This document shows positions 8,636-15,981 of a stretch of 25,011 nucleotides of DNA, in pieces. The stretch is from Dehalococcoidales bacterium. Lineage in GTDB: Bacteria; Chloroflexota; Dehalococcoidia; Dehalococcoidales; UBA5760. The stretch covers positions 1 through 25,011 of the forward strand of contig JAQUOC010000008.1 in the NCBI GenBank assembly GCA_028717305.1, given 5' to 3'. Numbering within the stretch: the stretch's first letter is position 1; the number at the start of each line of letters is the position of its first letter. The position numbers and the translations under genes were made by a program. Under the pieces are notes generated by a model. It had not been told where the DNA came from and ran no database searches. It worked only from the letters and a program-made list of their open reading frames with translations.

Positions 8636-9388
8636 TCAGCTACCGACATCGGTGACTAATACTGCCTGGTAGGGCTTGTGGGCAACATAACCCACCTTTT
8701 CTTTAACTATCGCCATAGTGGGATCAGCGACAATCCATATTCCACTGCTGTATTTTTTAGGCAGGAGGTTAGAATGCGCCGGATCAAAGCAGATTATACG
8801 GGCATCACTACTCATTCCTAAAATATCCAGTATCGTCTTCTCCTCTTCAATGAAAGCCTCGCCGTCTCCGGAATAATAGACGAGGCAGGTCATATGGTCC
8901 ATTATCCAGTCGTCATCCGTGTCAATACTGGCGATGGCGGCATCCAGGCCAACAGATTCGTACAGGCTGGCCAGCAGAATGGCGAAATCATCGCAGTCAC
9001 CACCTCCGGTATCGATGGTCTCATGAGCGTAGGCAAAATAGTTGTGTCCCCTGGGGTCGCTGACATATTTGATATTAACGGCTGCCCACCGGTTTATTTG
9101 CCATATCTTCCAGACCTCCGAGTTGGCCTCTATCTCAGCCGGACAATCCCGGACCGCCGATACCGCGGTATTCCTGACCAGCGGGTCGGCCGAATCAAAA
9201 TAGTACTCGACACTCTGAGGCCGCTGCTGACCGGATTGGTATAGACTTACCGCCGGCTCCGGGGTTTCGTCATCGGGAAGCCGTTCCCCCGGCAGACAGG
9301 CCGCCCCAACGAAGGCCAGCAAGCCGAACAAGGTACCTAGAATAACTACCAGGTACATTCCAAATAGCAACCGTTTCTTCCGTCTCAT
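8636..9388 (-). CDS. Membrane-anchored transglutaminase-like protein
   Basis: A 250-residue protein with a basic, hydrophobic N-terminus (residues 1-31). It ends in GAAC, which may be a non-ideal lipobox (Cys31) or simply a membrane anchor, so the protein should be extracytoplasmic. The transglutaminase/cysteine-protease-like triad is visible as Cys132 in GGGDCDDFAILLASL, His165 in DHMTCLVYY and Asp222 in WIVADPTM. In bacteria such domains are usually proteases or peptide-processing enzymes rather than true cross-linkers, and the substrate here is unknown. The ATG abuts the dgt stop directly (TGA|ATG), so it is translationally coupled to dgt. That genomic partner does not explain its envelope location. 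Confidence 0.8.
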   Translation of the reverse strand: MRRKKRLLFGMYLVVILGTLFGLLAFVGAACLPGERLPDDETPEPAVSLYQSGQQRPQSVEYYFDSADPLVRNTAVSAVRDCPAEIEANSEVWKIWQINRWAAVNIKYVSDPRGHNYFAYAHETIDTGGGDCDDFAILLASLYESVGLDAAIASIDTDDDWIMDHMTCLVYYSGDGEAFIEEEKTILDILGMSSDARIICFDPAHSNLLPKKYSSGIWIVADPTMAIVKEKVGYVAHKPYQAVLVTDVGS

Positions 9389-10432
9389 TCAGTCCTCTGC
9401 TATCTCCGCAGCCATTCTCAGGGCATAATGGTCGGTCATACCGGCAATATGATCAACCACCCTCCTTTCCATTTCATCACTATAGAGACGGTACTCCGGC
9501 GGCAATTTGTCTTCACCCTGATTTAAGTACCGGTATAACCGGCAAATTACCCGCCTTGCCTCCTCCGCCTCTTCTCCGCTGGAGATGGGATCATACACCC
9601 GCTCAAAGAGGAACTTACGTAGAGTATTGGTTGCCTCCTTCACTTCATGGCTCATACCAATAGCGGGATCAATTGGTGCATCCGAGCCGTTGACTGCCTG
9701 CCAGGAATATTCAATGATATCAGAGACCATAGTATTAATACGCTGCGAATGAGACAACCCCAGTACCCTGATTGCCGAGATCGGCAGCTCACCATCAGTG
9801 ATAACACCCGCTCTTATCGCATCCCCGATATCGTGGTTAATATAGGCAATGATATCAGCAATCTTGCATACCTCTCCCTCCAGAGTATTTACCTTACCCC
9901 AATCCTTTCCCATAACCTCCGTCCTTGTCTTGGAGTGATTAACGATACCATCCCGTACTTCCCAGGTAAGATTGAGTCCCTGTCCATCATTCTCGAGCAA
10001 ATCAACCACTCTCAGGCTCTGCTCGTTATGTCGGAAACCCTGGTGATAGAGTTCATTCAGCATATCCTCGCCCATATGTCCGAATGGGGTATGGCCCAGG
10101 TCATGTCCCAGAGCGATTGCCTCAGTCAGATCCTCATTCAGGTTCAGGGCACGAGCGATAGTACGTGCTATCTGAGAGACCTCAAGGGTATGGGTCAATC
10201 GGGTTACGTAGTGGTCGCCCAGAGGCGCAATAAACACCTGTGTCTTGTGTTTAAGACGGCGAAAGGCCTTGGAATGGATAATACGGTCACGATCGCGCTG
10301 AAAAGCGGTACGTATGGGGCAAGGGTCTTCCGGCTTGAGACGGCCCCTTGACTGCCTGCTTTTCATCGCATTAGGAGAAAGAGCCGCCTCTCTTTCTTCA
10401 GCAGACTGACGGATATTTAACCGGCTAACCAT
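9389..10432 (-). CDS. dgt: Deoxyguanosinetriphosphate triphosphohydrolase-like protein (Dgt/HD family)
   Basis: A 347-residue HD-domain hydrolase of the dGTPase-like group that cleaves dNTPs to the nucleoside and triphosphate, affecting nucleotide pools. The family's early block DRDRIIHSKAFRRLKHKTQV is present. Metal ligands appear as His81 in RLTHTLEVSQ, His110-Asp111 in IALGHDLGHTPFGH, and a later Asp in KIADIIAYINHDIGDA. The length suits the shorter Dgt-like proteins (about 330-380 aa) rather than the E. coli enzyme of about 500 aa. Its ATG lies inside the end of ppsA with an 8-nt overlap, and its stop abuts the next ATG, so it sits in a tight leftward operon. Confidence 0.93.
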   Translation of the reverse strand: MVSRLNIRQSAEEREAALSPNAMKSRQSRGRLKPEDPCPIRTAFQRDRDRIIHSKAFRRLKHKTQVFIAPLGDHYVTRLTHTLEVSQIARTIARALNLNEDLTEAIALGHDLGHTPFGHMGEDMLNELYHQGFRHNEQSLRVVDLLENDGQGLNLTWEVRDGIVNHSKTRTEVMGKDWGKVNTLEGEVCKIADIIAYINHDIGDAIRAGVITDGELPISAIRVLGLSHSQRINTMVSDIIEYSWQAVNGSDAPIDPAIGMSHEVKEATNTLRKFLFERVYDPISSGEEAEEARRVICRLYRYLNQGEDKLPPEYRLYSDEMERRVVDHIAGMTDHYALRMAAEIAED

Positions 10433-12686
10433 TAAGCTTCAGTTTTGCTTCCGCCCGAGAAATTATTTCTCTGGTAACGCCAATCATATCCGGACTTACC
10501 GAAACGGAGGTAATTCCCCATTGGACCAGCTTTTCGGTAAGGTCGGGATATACCGATGGCGCCTGACCGCAGATAGAAGAGGTAACCCCCATACTGTTGG
10601 TTGCCTTGATAACCTTTTCCAGGGAAAGGAGTACCGCCTCATCACGCTCATCGAATGACTGGGCCAGCACCGCGTTGTCCCGATCAACACCCAGAGTAAG
10701 CTGGGTCAGGTCATTAGAGCCGATTGATACACCGTCGATACCACAGGCAAGGAATTTCTCGATCAGAATTACGTTAGACGGCAACTCCACCATCATCCAT
10801 ATCTTGAAATCGCTGGAGCGCTTCAGCCCCTCTGCTGCCATAACCTCCAGTGTCCGGGACAGCTCACTGACGGTTCGCACAAATGGAATCATGACCCACA
10901 GGTTAGGATAGTCCTGTCGCACTTTCTTAATAGCATTCAACTCCAGCCTGAAGACATCAATGTCCTTGATGTATCGCGAAGCCCCCCGGTAACCGAGCAT
11001 CGGGTTTTCTTCGACTTCTTCGTACTCCTCCCCACCCTTAAGCGACCGGTACTCGTTGGTCTTAAAATCGTTGGTCCGGTATACTACCGGGCGGGGGTTA
11101 AAGGCTTTAGCGAAAGCCGTTATTCCACTGGCAAGTTTAGTGGTGAATTCATCACCCCTGTTCTGGCTGAGCATATAACTGGGGTGCTCCCCGATATGGG
11201 CAACCATGAACTCGGCACGCAGCAGACCGACACCATCCACATTGCGGGCCGCCACCGAATCAACCAGCTCCGGCTGGGCCAGATTAACATACACCCTGGT
11301 CTTGGTCTTAATCGTTTCCTTAAGGGCACCGGAAACCGAAGCGGTCTGCATTCTCCGGGCTACCTTGCCATCATAAATCTTGCCGTGTGAACCATCCACA
11401 GTGATCACCTGATTATCGCTTAAAGTTTCGGTAGCCTTTTCGGTACCCACGACACAGGGAATACCCAGCTCACGGCTGATAATCGCGGCATGGGCGGTCC
11501 TGCCACCACGGTTGGTGACAATAGCAGCCGCTCTTTTCATCGCCGGTACGAAATCAGGCGTAGTCATTTCGGCAACCAGAATATCCCCTTCGGTCACCCG
11601 GTCAATCTGAGAGGCATCCGGTACTATCACCACCGGACCCGAAGCGATACCGGGACTGGCAGATACTCCTTTTAAGAGTACCGGGGCCTTTATTTCCGGC
11701 TCAACCTCGGTGAATTCTTTCACGGTAGTTACCGGACGGGTCTGAACGATAAATATCTCTTTGCCCTCCTTAGCCCATTCGATATCCTGGGGAACTCCAT
11801 AGTGCTTCTCTATCTGTTTTCCGACGCCGGCCAGTGCGGTTATGTCCTGGTCGGATATTTTCTGCAGGGACCGGGTTGATTCAGGGACCTGAACCCAGAT
11901 ATTAGTTTTTTCACCACTGCGGTCAGGATTAATAATCAACTGGCGGTCCTGCCGGCTCATCTTCTTTGAGATGATCTTTAAGCTCTCTTTATCGACAATG
12001 TAGAGATCCGGATTCTCCTCTCCCGATACGATAGCTTCACCCAGACCATAGATCGCTTCGATAACAATCTCGTTGGTAACACTGGTTACCGGTTCCACGG
12101 TAAACATAACGCCGGAAGCTTCCGACTGTACCATCCTCTGTACCGGAACAGCGATACCAACCTTAAAATGGTCAAATCCCTGTTTCTCCCTGTAGAATAC
12201 GGCACGGGCTTCAAAAAGAGATGCCCAACAGCTATGAACCGCAGCGATTACTCCTTTCTCATCCCCTATATTGAGATAGGTACTCTGCTGTCCGGCGAAC
12301 GAAGCCTCCGGCAGGTCTTCCGCAGTCGCCGAGGAACGTACCGCGACCAGACCACCACCCAATTCAGCATAAGCACCCTTAATTTCAGCAATCAGTTCCG
12401 GGGGCATGGTAGCCTTAAGGATTAACTCCCGCACCTTTGCTGCCGTTTGCTGAAGCTGTTTGCTGTCATTAACATCCAGTGGCTGAAGAAGTCGGCGAAT
12501 TTTATCGGTTACTCCCGTCTGCTTGAGAAAGTCAAAATAGGCACTGGCAGTTACCACAAAGCCCGGGGGTACAGGAATACCGGCATTGGTCATTTCACCC
12601 AGGTTAGCCCCCTTACCTCCGACAACAGGGATATCGTTCTTCGTAATCTCACTAAACCAGAGGATGGCTTTCTCACCACTGTGCAT
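10425..12686 (-). CDS. ppsA: Phosphoenolpyruvate synthase (pyruvate, water dikinase)
   Basis: A 753-residue enzyme that converts pyruvate and ATP to phosphoenolpyruvate, AMP and phosphate, feeding gluconeogenesis. The N-terminal ATP-grasp/pyruvate-binding domain shows VGGKGANLGEM, VAVRSSATAEDLPEASFAGQ and IEWAKEGKEIFIVQTRPV. The swivelling phosphohistidine domain has GGRTAHAAIISRELGIP with catalytic His399. The C-terminal TIM barrel has IGSNDLTQLTLGVDRDN and the active-site cysteine in SICGQAPS. Length and domain order are normal. It is the first gene of the leftward run that includes dgt and the transglutaminase-like gene, with an extended -10 promoter 57 bp upstream. A G-rich ribosome site lies about 12 bases before the ATG. 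Confidence 0.96.
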   Translation of the reverse strand: MHSGEKAILWFSEITKNDIPVVGGKGANLGEMTNAGIPVPPGFVVTASAYFDFLKQTGVTDKIRRLLQPLDVNDSKQLQQTAAKVRELILKATMPPELIAEIKGAYAELGGGLVAVRSSATAEDLPEASFAGQQSTYLNIGDEKGVIAAVHSCWASLFEARAVFYREKQGFDHFKVGIAVPVQRMVQSEASGVMFTVEPVTSVTNEIVIEAIYGLGEAIVSGEENPDLYIVDKESLKIISKKMSRQDRQLIINPDRSGEKTNIWVQVPESTRSLQKISDQDITALAGVGKQIEKHYGVPQDIEWAKEGKEIFIVQTRPVTTVKEFTEVEPEIKAPVLLKGVSASPGIASGPVVIVPDASQIDRVTEGDILVAEMTTPDFVPAMKRAAAIVTNRGGRTAHAAIISRELGIPCVVGTEKATETLSDNQVITVDGSHGKIYDGKVARRMQTASVSGALKETIKTKTRVYVNLAQPELVDSVAARNVDGVGLLRAEFMVAHIGEHPSYMLSQNRGDEFTTKLASGITAFAKAFNPRPVVYRTNDFKTNEYRSLKGGEEYEEVEENPMLGYRGASRYIKDIDVFRLELNAIKKVRQDYPNLWVMIPFVRTVSELSRTLEVMAAEGLKRSSDFKIWMMVELPSNVILIEKFLACGIDGVSIGSNDLTQLTLGVDRDNAVLAQSFDERDEAVLLSLEKVIKATNSMGVTSSICGQAPSVYPDLTEKLVQWGITSVSVSPDMIGVTREIISRAEAKLKLNG

Positions 12687-12742
12687 GATAAAAAATCCCC
12701 CTTTTAATTAAGATACGCTATATCATTTTTACCTAGCGTTTA

Positions 12743-12751
12743 ATTATATCA
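12743..12751 (-). promoter_or_regulatory. Extended -10 promoter for ppsA
   Basis: On the minus strand the sequence reads TGATATAAT, that is, an extended -10 TG motif one base before a perfect TATAAT. No good -35 is visible, as is usual for extended -10 promoters. Transcription would start near 12736, giving a leader of about 50 nt. Confidence 0.6.
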
Positions 12752-12767
12752 TACCATATGTTTCTGG

Positions 12768-12796
12768 TTGACAGTAGTTTTGCTGAAAGGTAGAAT
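12768..12796 (+). promoter_or_regulatory. Sigma-70 promoter for the bifunctional nuclease gene
   Basis: TTGACA (12768-12773), a 17-bp spacer and TAGAAT (12791-12796) match the consensus at 11 of 12 positions. The start would be near 12803 and the GGGGAGG ribosome site lies at 12811-12817. This promoter also rules out the upstream TTG at 12768 as a start codon. It is back to back with the ppsA promoter. Confidence 0.8.
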
Positions 12797-12824
12797 TAAA
12801 CTAGCTGAAAGGGGAGGCACAGTG

Positions 12825-13379
12825 ATGATAGAAATGACCATTGATAGCATCCGGGTCAGTCTGATGAACTACCAGCGGGTGGTAATCTTAAGGGAGAAGG
12901 ATACGGAGCGTTACCTGCCTATCTGGATCGGGGCTGCCGAGGCGGATGCTATAGCGGTCAAGCTGCAAAACGTTAATGTTCCGCGGCCCCTGACTCATGA
13001 TCTATTACAATCGGTAATAGAAGTCCTGGGAGCCAGCATCAATTCCATTATCGTCAGCGACCTGAAGAACGATACATTCTATGCCCGGATTTTACTCAAC
13101 GTGGACGGTGGATTAATGGAGGTAGACTCCCGACCCAGCGATGCTCTAGCTCTGGCAGTGCGGGCGGAGGTACCTATCTATGCCGAAGAGTCGGTTCTGG
13201 ATAAAGCCGGCATCTTCCTGGACAAGGAGACCGGCAAGCCTACCTTCGGGGAAAGTGGCATAGATGATACCGAGGGTGAGAATAAAGCAATTAGCGAAGA
13301 AGAGATGAAAAAGATGTCGGCTTTCCAGGAATTTATTAACACCCTTGACCTTGATGATTTTGATAAGCGTAAGTCTTAA
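12825..13379 (+). CDS. Bifunctional nuclease family protein (DUF151)
   Basis: A 184-residue protein of the DUF151/bifunctional nuclease family, some members of which have DNase and RNase activity. Family blocks visible are YLPIWIGAAEADAIAVKL, RPLTHDLLQSVIEVLGA, FYARILL and the DSRPSDALALAVRAEVPIY segment, the most conserved part. A C-terminal tail of about 50 acidic residues (from about 135) lies outside the core and looks flexible, which is common in this family. The start at ATG 12825 is set by GGGGAGG at 12811-12817 and by the promoter immediately upstream; GTG at 12822 is a near-equivalent alternative. It is monocistronic, ended by a hairpin at 13450-13487. Confidence 0.88.
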   Translation: MIEMTIDSIRVSLMNYQRVVILREKDTERYLPIWIGAAEADAIAVKLQNVNVPRPLTHDLLQSVIEVLGASINSIIVSDLKNDTFYARILLNVDGGLMEVDSRPSDALALAVRAEVPIYAEESVLDKAGIFLDKETGKPTFGESGIDDTEGENKAISEEEMKKMSAFQEFINTLDLDDFDKRKS

Positions 13380-13449
13380 ACCCGGACTCTAAATACAAGA
13401 CCGGTTCTGTTTCGCCTATACCGCGCTATTATTATGGTATAAATAACAC

Positions 13450-13487
13450 ATCCCCTCTCTGCTAGCTCCTTTGAGCAGAGAGGGGAT
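13450..13487. terminator. Bidirectional hairpin terminator
   Basis: A perfect 14-bp inverted repeat (13450-13463 with 13474-13487; arm ATCCCCTCTCTGCT) with a 10-nt loop is followed on the plus strand by a T-rich stretch (ATTTCTTACTT). It lies between the convergent nuclease gene and the rpsP-khpA pair and can serve both. Confidence 0.8.
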
Positions 13488-13552
13488 ATTTCTTACTTGA
13501 GAGACTACTATCCAGACTATCTAAACCGCTGATAAACAAAAAGGCTGTTCTT

Positions 13553-13780
13553 TTAGAGAATCTCGAGCGATGCCCTGGTACCTGCCTTGGCTGCTTTCAC
13601 CCTTATCAAGGTTCGTATCGCGGCAGCAATTCGACCCTGTTTACCGATAACCCTTCCTTTATCGTCATCGGCAACCTGCAGGGTAAACTTGGTGCCCTCT
13701 TCATCGTTTTCTTCGGTAACGACCACGTCGTCAGGTGCATTGACAATTGATTTAGCGATGTATTCTATTAGTTCTTTCAT
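13553..13780 (-). CDS. khpA: KH-domain RNA-binding protein KhpA (YlqC family)
   Basis: A 75-residue single KH domain of the KhpA/YlqC family. The signature GRVIGKQGRIAAAIRTL carries the GxxG-type loop that contacts RNA. Family members bind many RNAs, often together with KhpB/Jag, and influence cell size and translation. The gene overlaps the end of rpsP by 4 nt (ATGA) and has a good AAGGAG ribosome site, the classic rpsP-khpA arrangement. Length is normal for the family. Confidence 0.93.
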   Translation of the reverse strand: MKELIEYIAKSIVNAPDDVVVTEENDEEGTKFTLQVADDDKGRVIGKQGRIAAAIRTLIRVKAAKAGTRASLEIL

Positions 13781-14046
13781 GGTTTCTCCTTGACTTTCTT
13801 GAACTTTTCTATGATTCCTGTTTTGGATAGCAGCCTGTTAGCAGTAACTGTTGGTTGTGCCCCCTGCCCCAGCCAGTGTAGTGCCCTCTCTTCATCAATA
13901 ACGATTGTCTCCGGATCGGTCAGGGGATCAAAATGCCCGATAACTTCGATGAATGCTCCGTTGCGGGATGCCCGGATATCAGCAATCACCACCCGATAAC
14001 TCGGCCTCTTCTTCGCTCCTACTCTTCGTAACCTGATTTTTACCAA
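13777..14046 (-). CDS. rpsP: 30S ribosomal protein S16
   Basis: An 89-residue S16, an assembly protein of the small ribosomal subunit. It starts with the family block VKIRLRRVGAKKRPSYRVV, followed by DIRASRNGAFIEVIGHFDP. The start codon is TTG at 14046: it gives the conserved N-terminus, and no in-frame ATG or GTG is upstream. A strong AGGAAGG ribosome site lies about 11 bases before it. The promoter at 14081-14110 gives a leader of about 28 nt. ffh, often upstream of rpsP, is absent and endonuclease V diverges instead. Confidence 0.96.
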   Translation of the reverse strand: MVKIRLRRVGAKKRPSYRVVIADIRASRNGAFIEVIGHFDPLTDPETIVIDEERALHWLGQGAQPTVTANRLLSKTGIIEKFKKVKEKP

Positions 14047-14080
14047 TTGTTCAGCAACCTTCCTCGTTAATATTATCCCT

Positions 14081-14110
14081 ATTATGCGCTACCAACTATT
14101 TGGCTGTCAA
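14081..14110 (-). promoter_or_regulatory. Sigma-70 promoter for rpsP-khpA
   Basis: On the minus strand a perfect TTGACA (14110-14105), an 18-bp spacer and CATAAT (14086-14081) give a predicted start near 14074, about 28 nt before the TTG start codon of rpsP. Confidence 0.72.
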
Positions 14111-14142
14111 TAGCCACGGCTGTGACCTCGCAGCGTTCACAT

Positions 14143-14172
14143 TTGCCAGGAAGTCGTTATAATAGCTATAAT
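14143..14172 (+). promoter_or_regulatory. Promoter for endonuclease V
   Basis: TTGCCA (14143-14148), an 18-bp spacer and a perfect TATAAT (14167-14172). A second TATAAT lies at 14158-14163. The predicted start (about 14179) coincides with the GTG start codon, suggesting a leaderless or nearly leaderless mRNA. It also excludes the upstream GTG at 14122 as start. Confidence 0.62.
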
Positions 14173-14178
14173 CAGAAG

Positions 14179-14883
14179 GTGAAGGTAGCAAGACTGCACA
14201 GTTGGAGAGTCAGTACCGCTCAGGCTATTGACATCCAGCGGAGTCTGGCGCGAAGAGTTTCCCGTAACGGTGAACCGGATAGTCTCCGTTTTGTTGCCGG
14301 TGTGGATATCTCAGTAAGCAGGGCACTGGGAACAGCGACAGCAGCGGTCGTCGTCTTAAGATACCCCGAGATGATACCAGTAGAGATAAAGAAAGTCAGC
14401 GGCAGGCTTACTATTCCCTATATTCCGGGGCTGCTGTCGTTCCGGGAATCGCCCCTGATTCTAGCCGCCTGCCGTAAGGTCAGCCTCACTCCCGGCCTTA
14501 TCCTGGTTGACGGACAGGGAATTGCCCATCCCCGGCGGATAGGGCTTGCTTCCCACCTGGGACTTTTTTTACGGATACCGACCGTTGGCTGTGCCAAATC
14601 ATTGCTCTGCGGTGAATACACAGAGCCCGGTGATGAGCCGGGAGACTACAGGGAGATATTAGATAACGGGGAGACTATCGGGGCTGCGCTGCGCACCAGA
14701 TCCGGCGTCAAGCCTATTTATGTGTCCACAGGGCACCTGATTGGTCTCGAACCGGCGATATACCGGGTGCTTGAATGCTGCCGGGGCTACCGATTGCCCG
14801 AACCTACCCGCCTGGCCCACCTGGCCGCCGGCGGGAATCTGAAACCGGAAAAAGATTACGGGAAGGCAGAATGCAGGAGTTAA
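14179..14883 (+). CDS. nfi: Endonuclease V (deoxyinosine 3' endonuclease)
   Basis: A 234-residue endonuclease V, which nicks DNA one nucleotide 3' of deoxyinosine to start repair of deaminated adenine. Motifs are intact: AGVDIS with Asp43, PYIPGLLSFRE with the wedge motif and Glu90, LVDGQGIAHPRRIG with Asp111, the lysine in GCAKS, GYRLPEPTR, and His214 in LAHLAA. With the GTG start at 14179 these acidic residues fall at almost the numbers known for the Thermotoga enzyme (43, 89, 110, 214), which supports that start over the GTG at 14122 inside the promoter region. No ribosome site is visible. It overlaps the start of prfB by 13 nt, so the two are likely coupled. Confidence 0.93.
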   Translation: MKVARLHSWRVSTAQAIDIQRSLARRVSRNGEPDSLRFVAGVDISVSRALGTATAAVVVLRYPEMIPVEIKKVSGRLTIPYIPGLLSFRESPLILAACRKVSLTPGLILVDGQGIAHPRRIGLASHLGLFLRIPTVGCAKSLLCGEYTEPGDEPGDYREILDNGETIGAALRTRSGVKPIYVSTGHLIGLEPAIYRVLECCRGYRLPEPTRLAHLAAGGNLKPEKDYGKAECRS

Positions 14884-15981
14884 AGAACAAACTGGAAGAT
14901 TTAAGGGCTAGAGTATCCATGGCTCTGGTGCATCTTTGACATTAAGGCTAAAGAGGGGGAGATTACTCACCTGGAGAAAGAGACCGCCGAGACCGGTTTC
15001 TGGTCAGATCGGAAGAAGGCACAGGGTGTGATGCAACGGCTGGCAGATAACAGGAAGCTGGTTGAGCGGTGGCGCGGGTTGGAGAAAAGGATAGCCGATA
15101 CCATAGAGATTCTCAATCTGACCGAGGAGGAAAGCAACGACCGACTCGAAGGAGAAATCCAGTCAGAAGCAGAAGAGATGGCTGCCCACCTGGATGAGCT
15201 GGAGCTCGATCTGGCCCTTAGCGACGAGTATGACACGAGAAACGCCATCCTGTCTATTCATGCCGGGGCCGGCGGTACCGAGTCCCAGGACTGGACGGAG
15301 ATGCTGATGAGGATGTACCTGCGCTGGGCCGAGCGGCATGGCCACCGGGCAGAGATACTGGACGTTTCTCCGGGGGAAGAGGCGGGAGTGAAGAGCGCGG
15401 TTATTGAAATTACCGGCAGCTATGCTTACGGTTACCTGCAATCGGAGCACGGTGTCCATCGTCTGGTCCGTATTTCTCCTTACGACGCCGACCGCGCCCG
15501 TCATACCTCATTCGCTATGGTTGAGGTTATGCCCGAGGCTGAGACCGATGTTGATATCACAGTAGAGCCGGAGGACATCAGGGTCGATGTCTTCCGCTCC
15601 AGCGGGCCGGGGGGACAGCACATGCAAAAAACGAGTAGCGCGGTCAGGATAACCCATCTACCGACGGGGTTGGTAGCGACTTCACAGAGCGAGCGCTCAC
15701 AGCACCAGAACAAGGAGATTGCCATGAAGCTGCTTCAGTCACGGCTGCTGGAACTCGAGGTTAAGAAAAGAGCCGAAGAAAGAGCACGTCTGAAGGGAAA
15801 ACGTATATCGGCGGGCTGGGGCAACCAGATTCGCAGCTATGTTCTGCATCCCTACCGGATGGTAAAGGACCACAGGACGGACTATCAGACCGGCAACACC
15901 GACGACGTACTGGACGGAGGACTGGACGGACTGATAACCGCCTATCTCAGGGCTAATATCGGGGGAGAAGAAGATGATTAG
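14871..15981 (+). CDS. prfB: Peptide chain release factor 2, programmed +1 frameshift (14871-14936 joined to 14938-15981)
   Basis: RF2 releases peptides at UGA and UAA. A 22-codon first frame starting at ATG 14871 (ribosome site GGAAGG) ends at CTT TGA (14934-14939). Slipping +1 past T14937 continues with GAC into the long frame, giving a 369-residue protein with the normal RF2 N-terminus (IKAKEGEITHLEKE...FWSD). The slip site CTTTGAC is the classic autoregulatory one; the upstream Shine-Dalgarno-like element is only GGTG, at the usual 3-nt distance. The catalytic GGQ lies in SSGPGGQHMQKTSSAVR. The stop-recognition tripeptide reads SPY rather than the usual SPF. The gene overlaps nfi at its start and the protease gene at its end (8 nt). 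Confidence 0.96.
14927..14940 (+). promoter_or_regulatory. prfB +1 frameshift site
   Basis: The sequence GGTG-CAT-CTT-TGA-C has the spacing of the known RF2 recoding site: a Shine-Dalgarno-like GGTG three bases before CTT, then an in-frame UGA followed by C, a weak termination context. RF2 shortage favours the slip, so the factor regulates its own synthesis. Confidence 0.92.

Noticed and set aside
14122..14178. GTG 14122 as the start of endonuclease V
   Set aside because: It lies upstream of the -35 box, and the catalytic residue numbering fits the GTG at 14179.
14871..15030. prfB as a pseudogene broken by an early TGA
   Set aside because: The TGA lies in the classic CTTTGAC recoding site with correct spacing, and both frames encode normal RF2 sequence.
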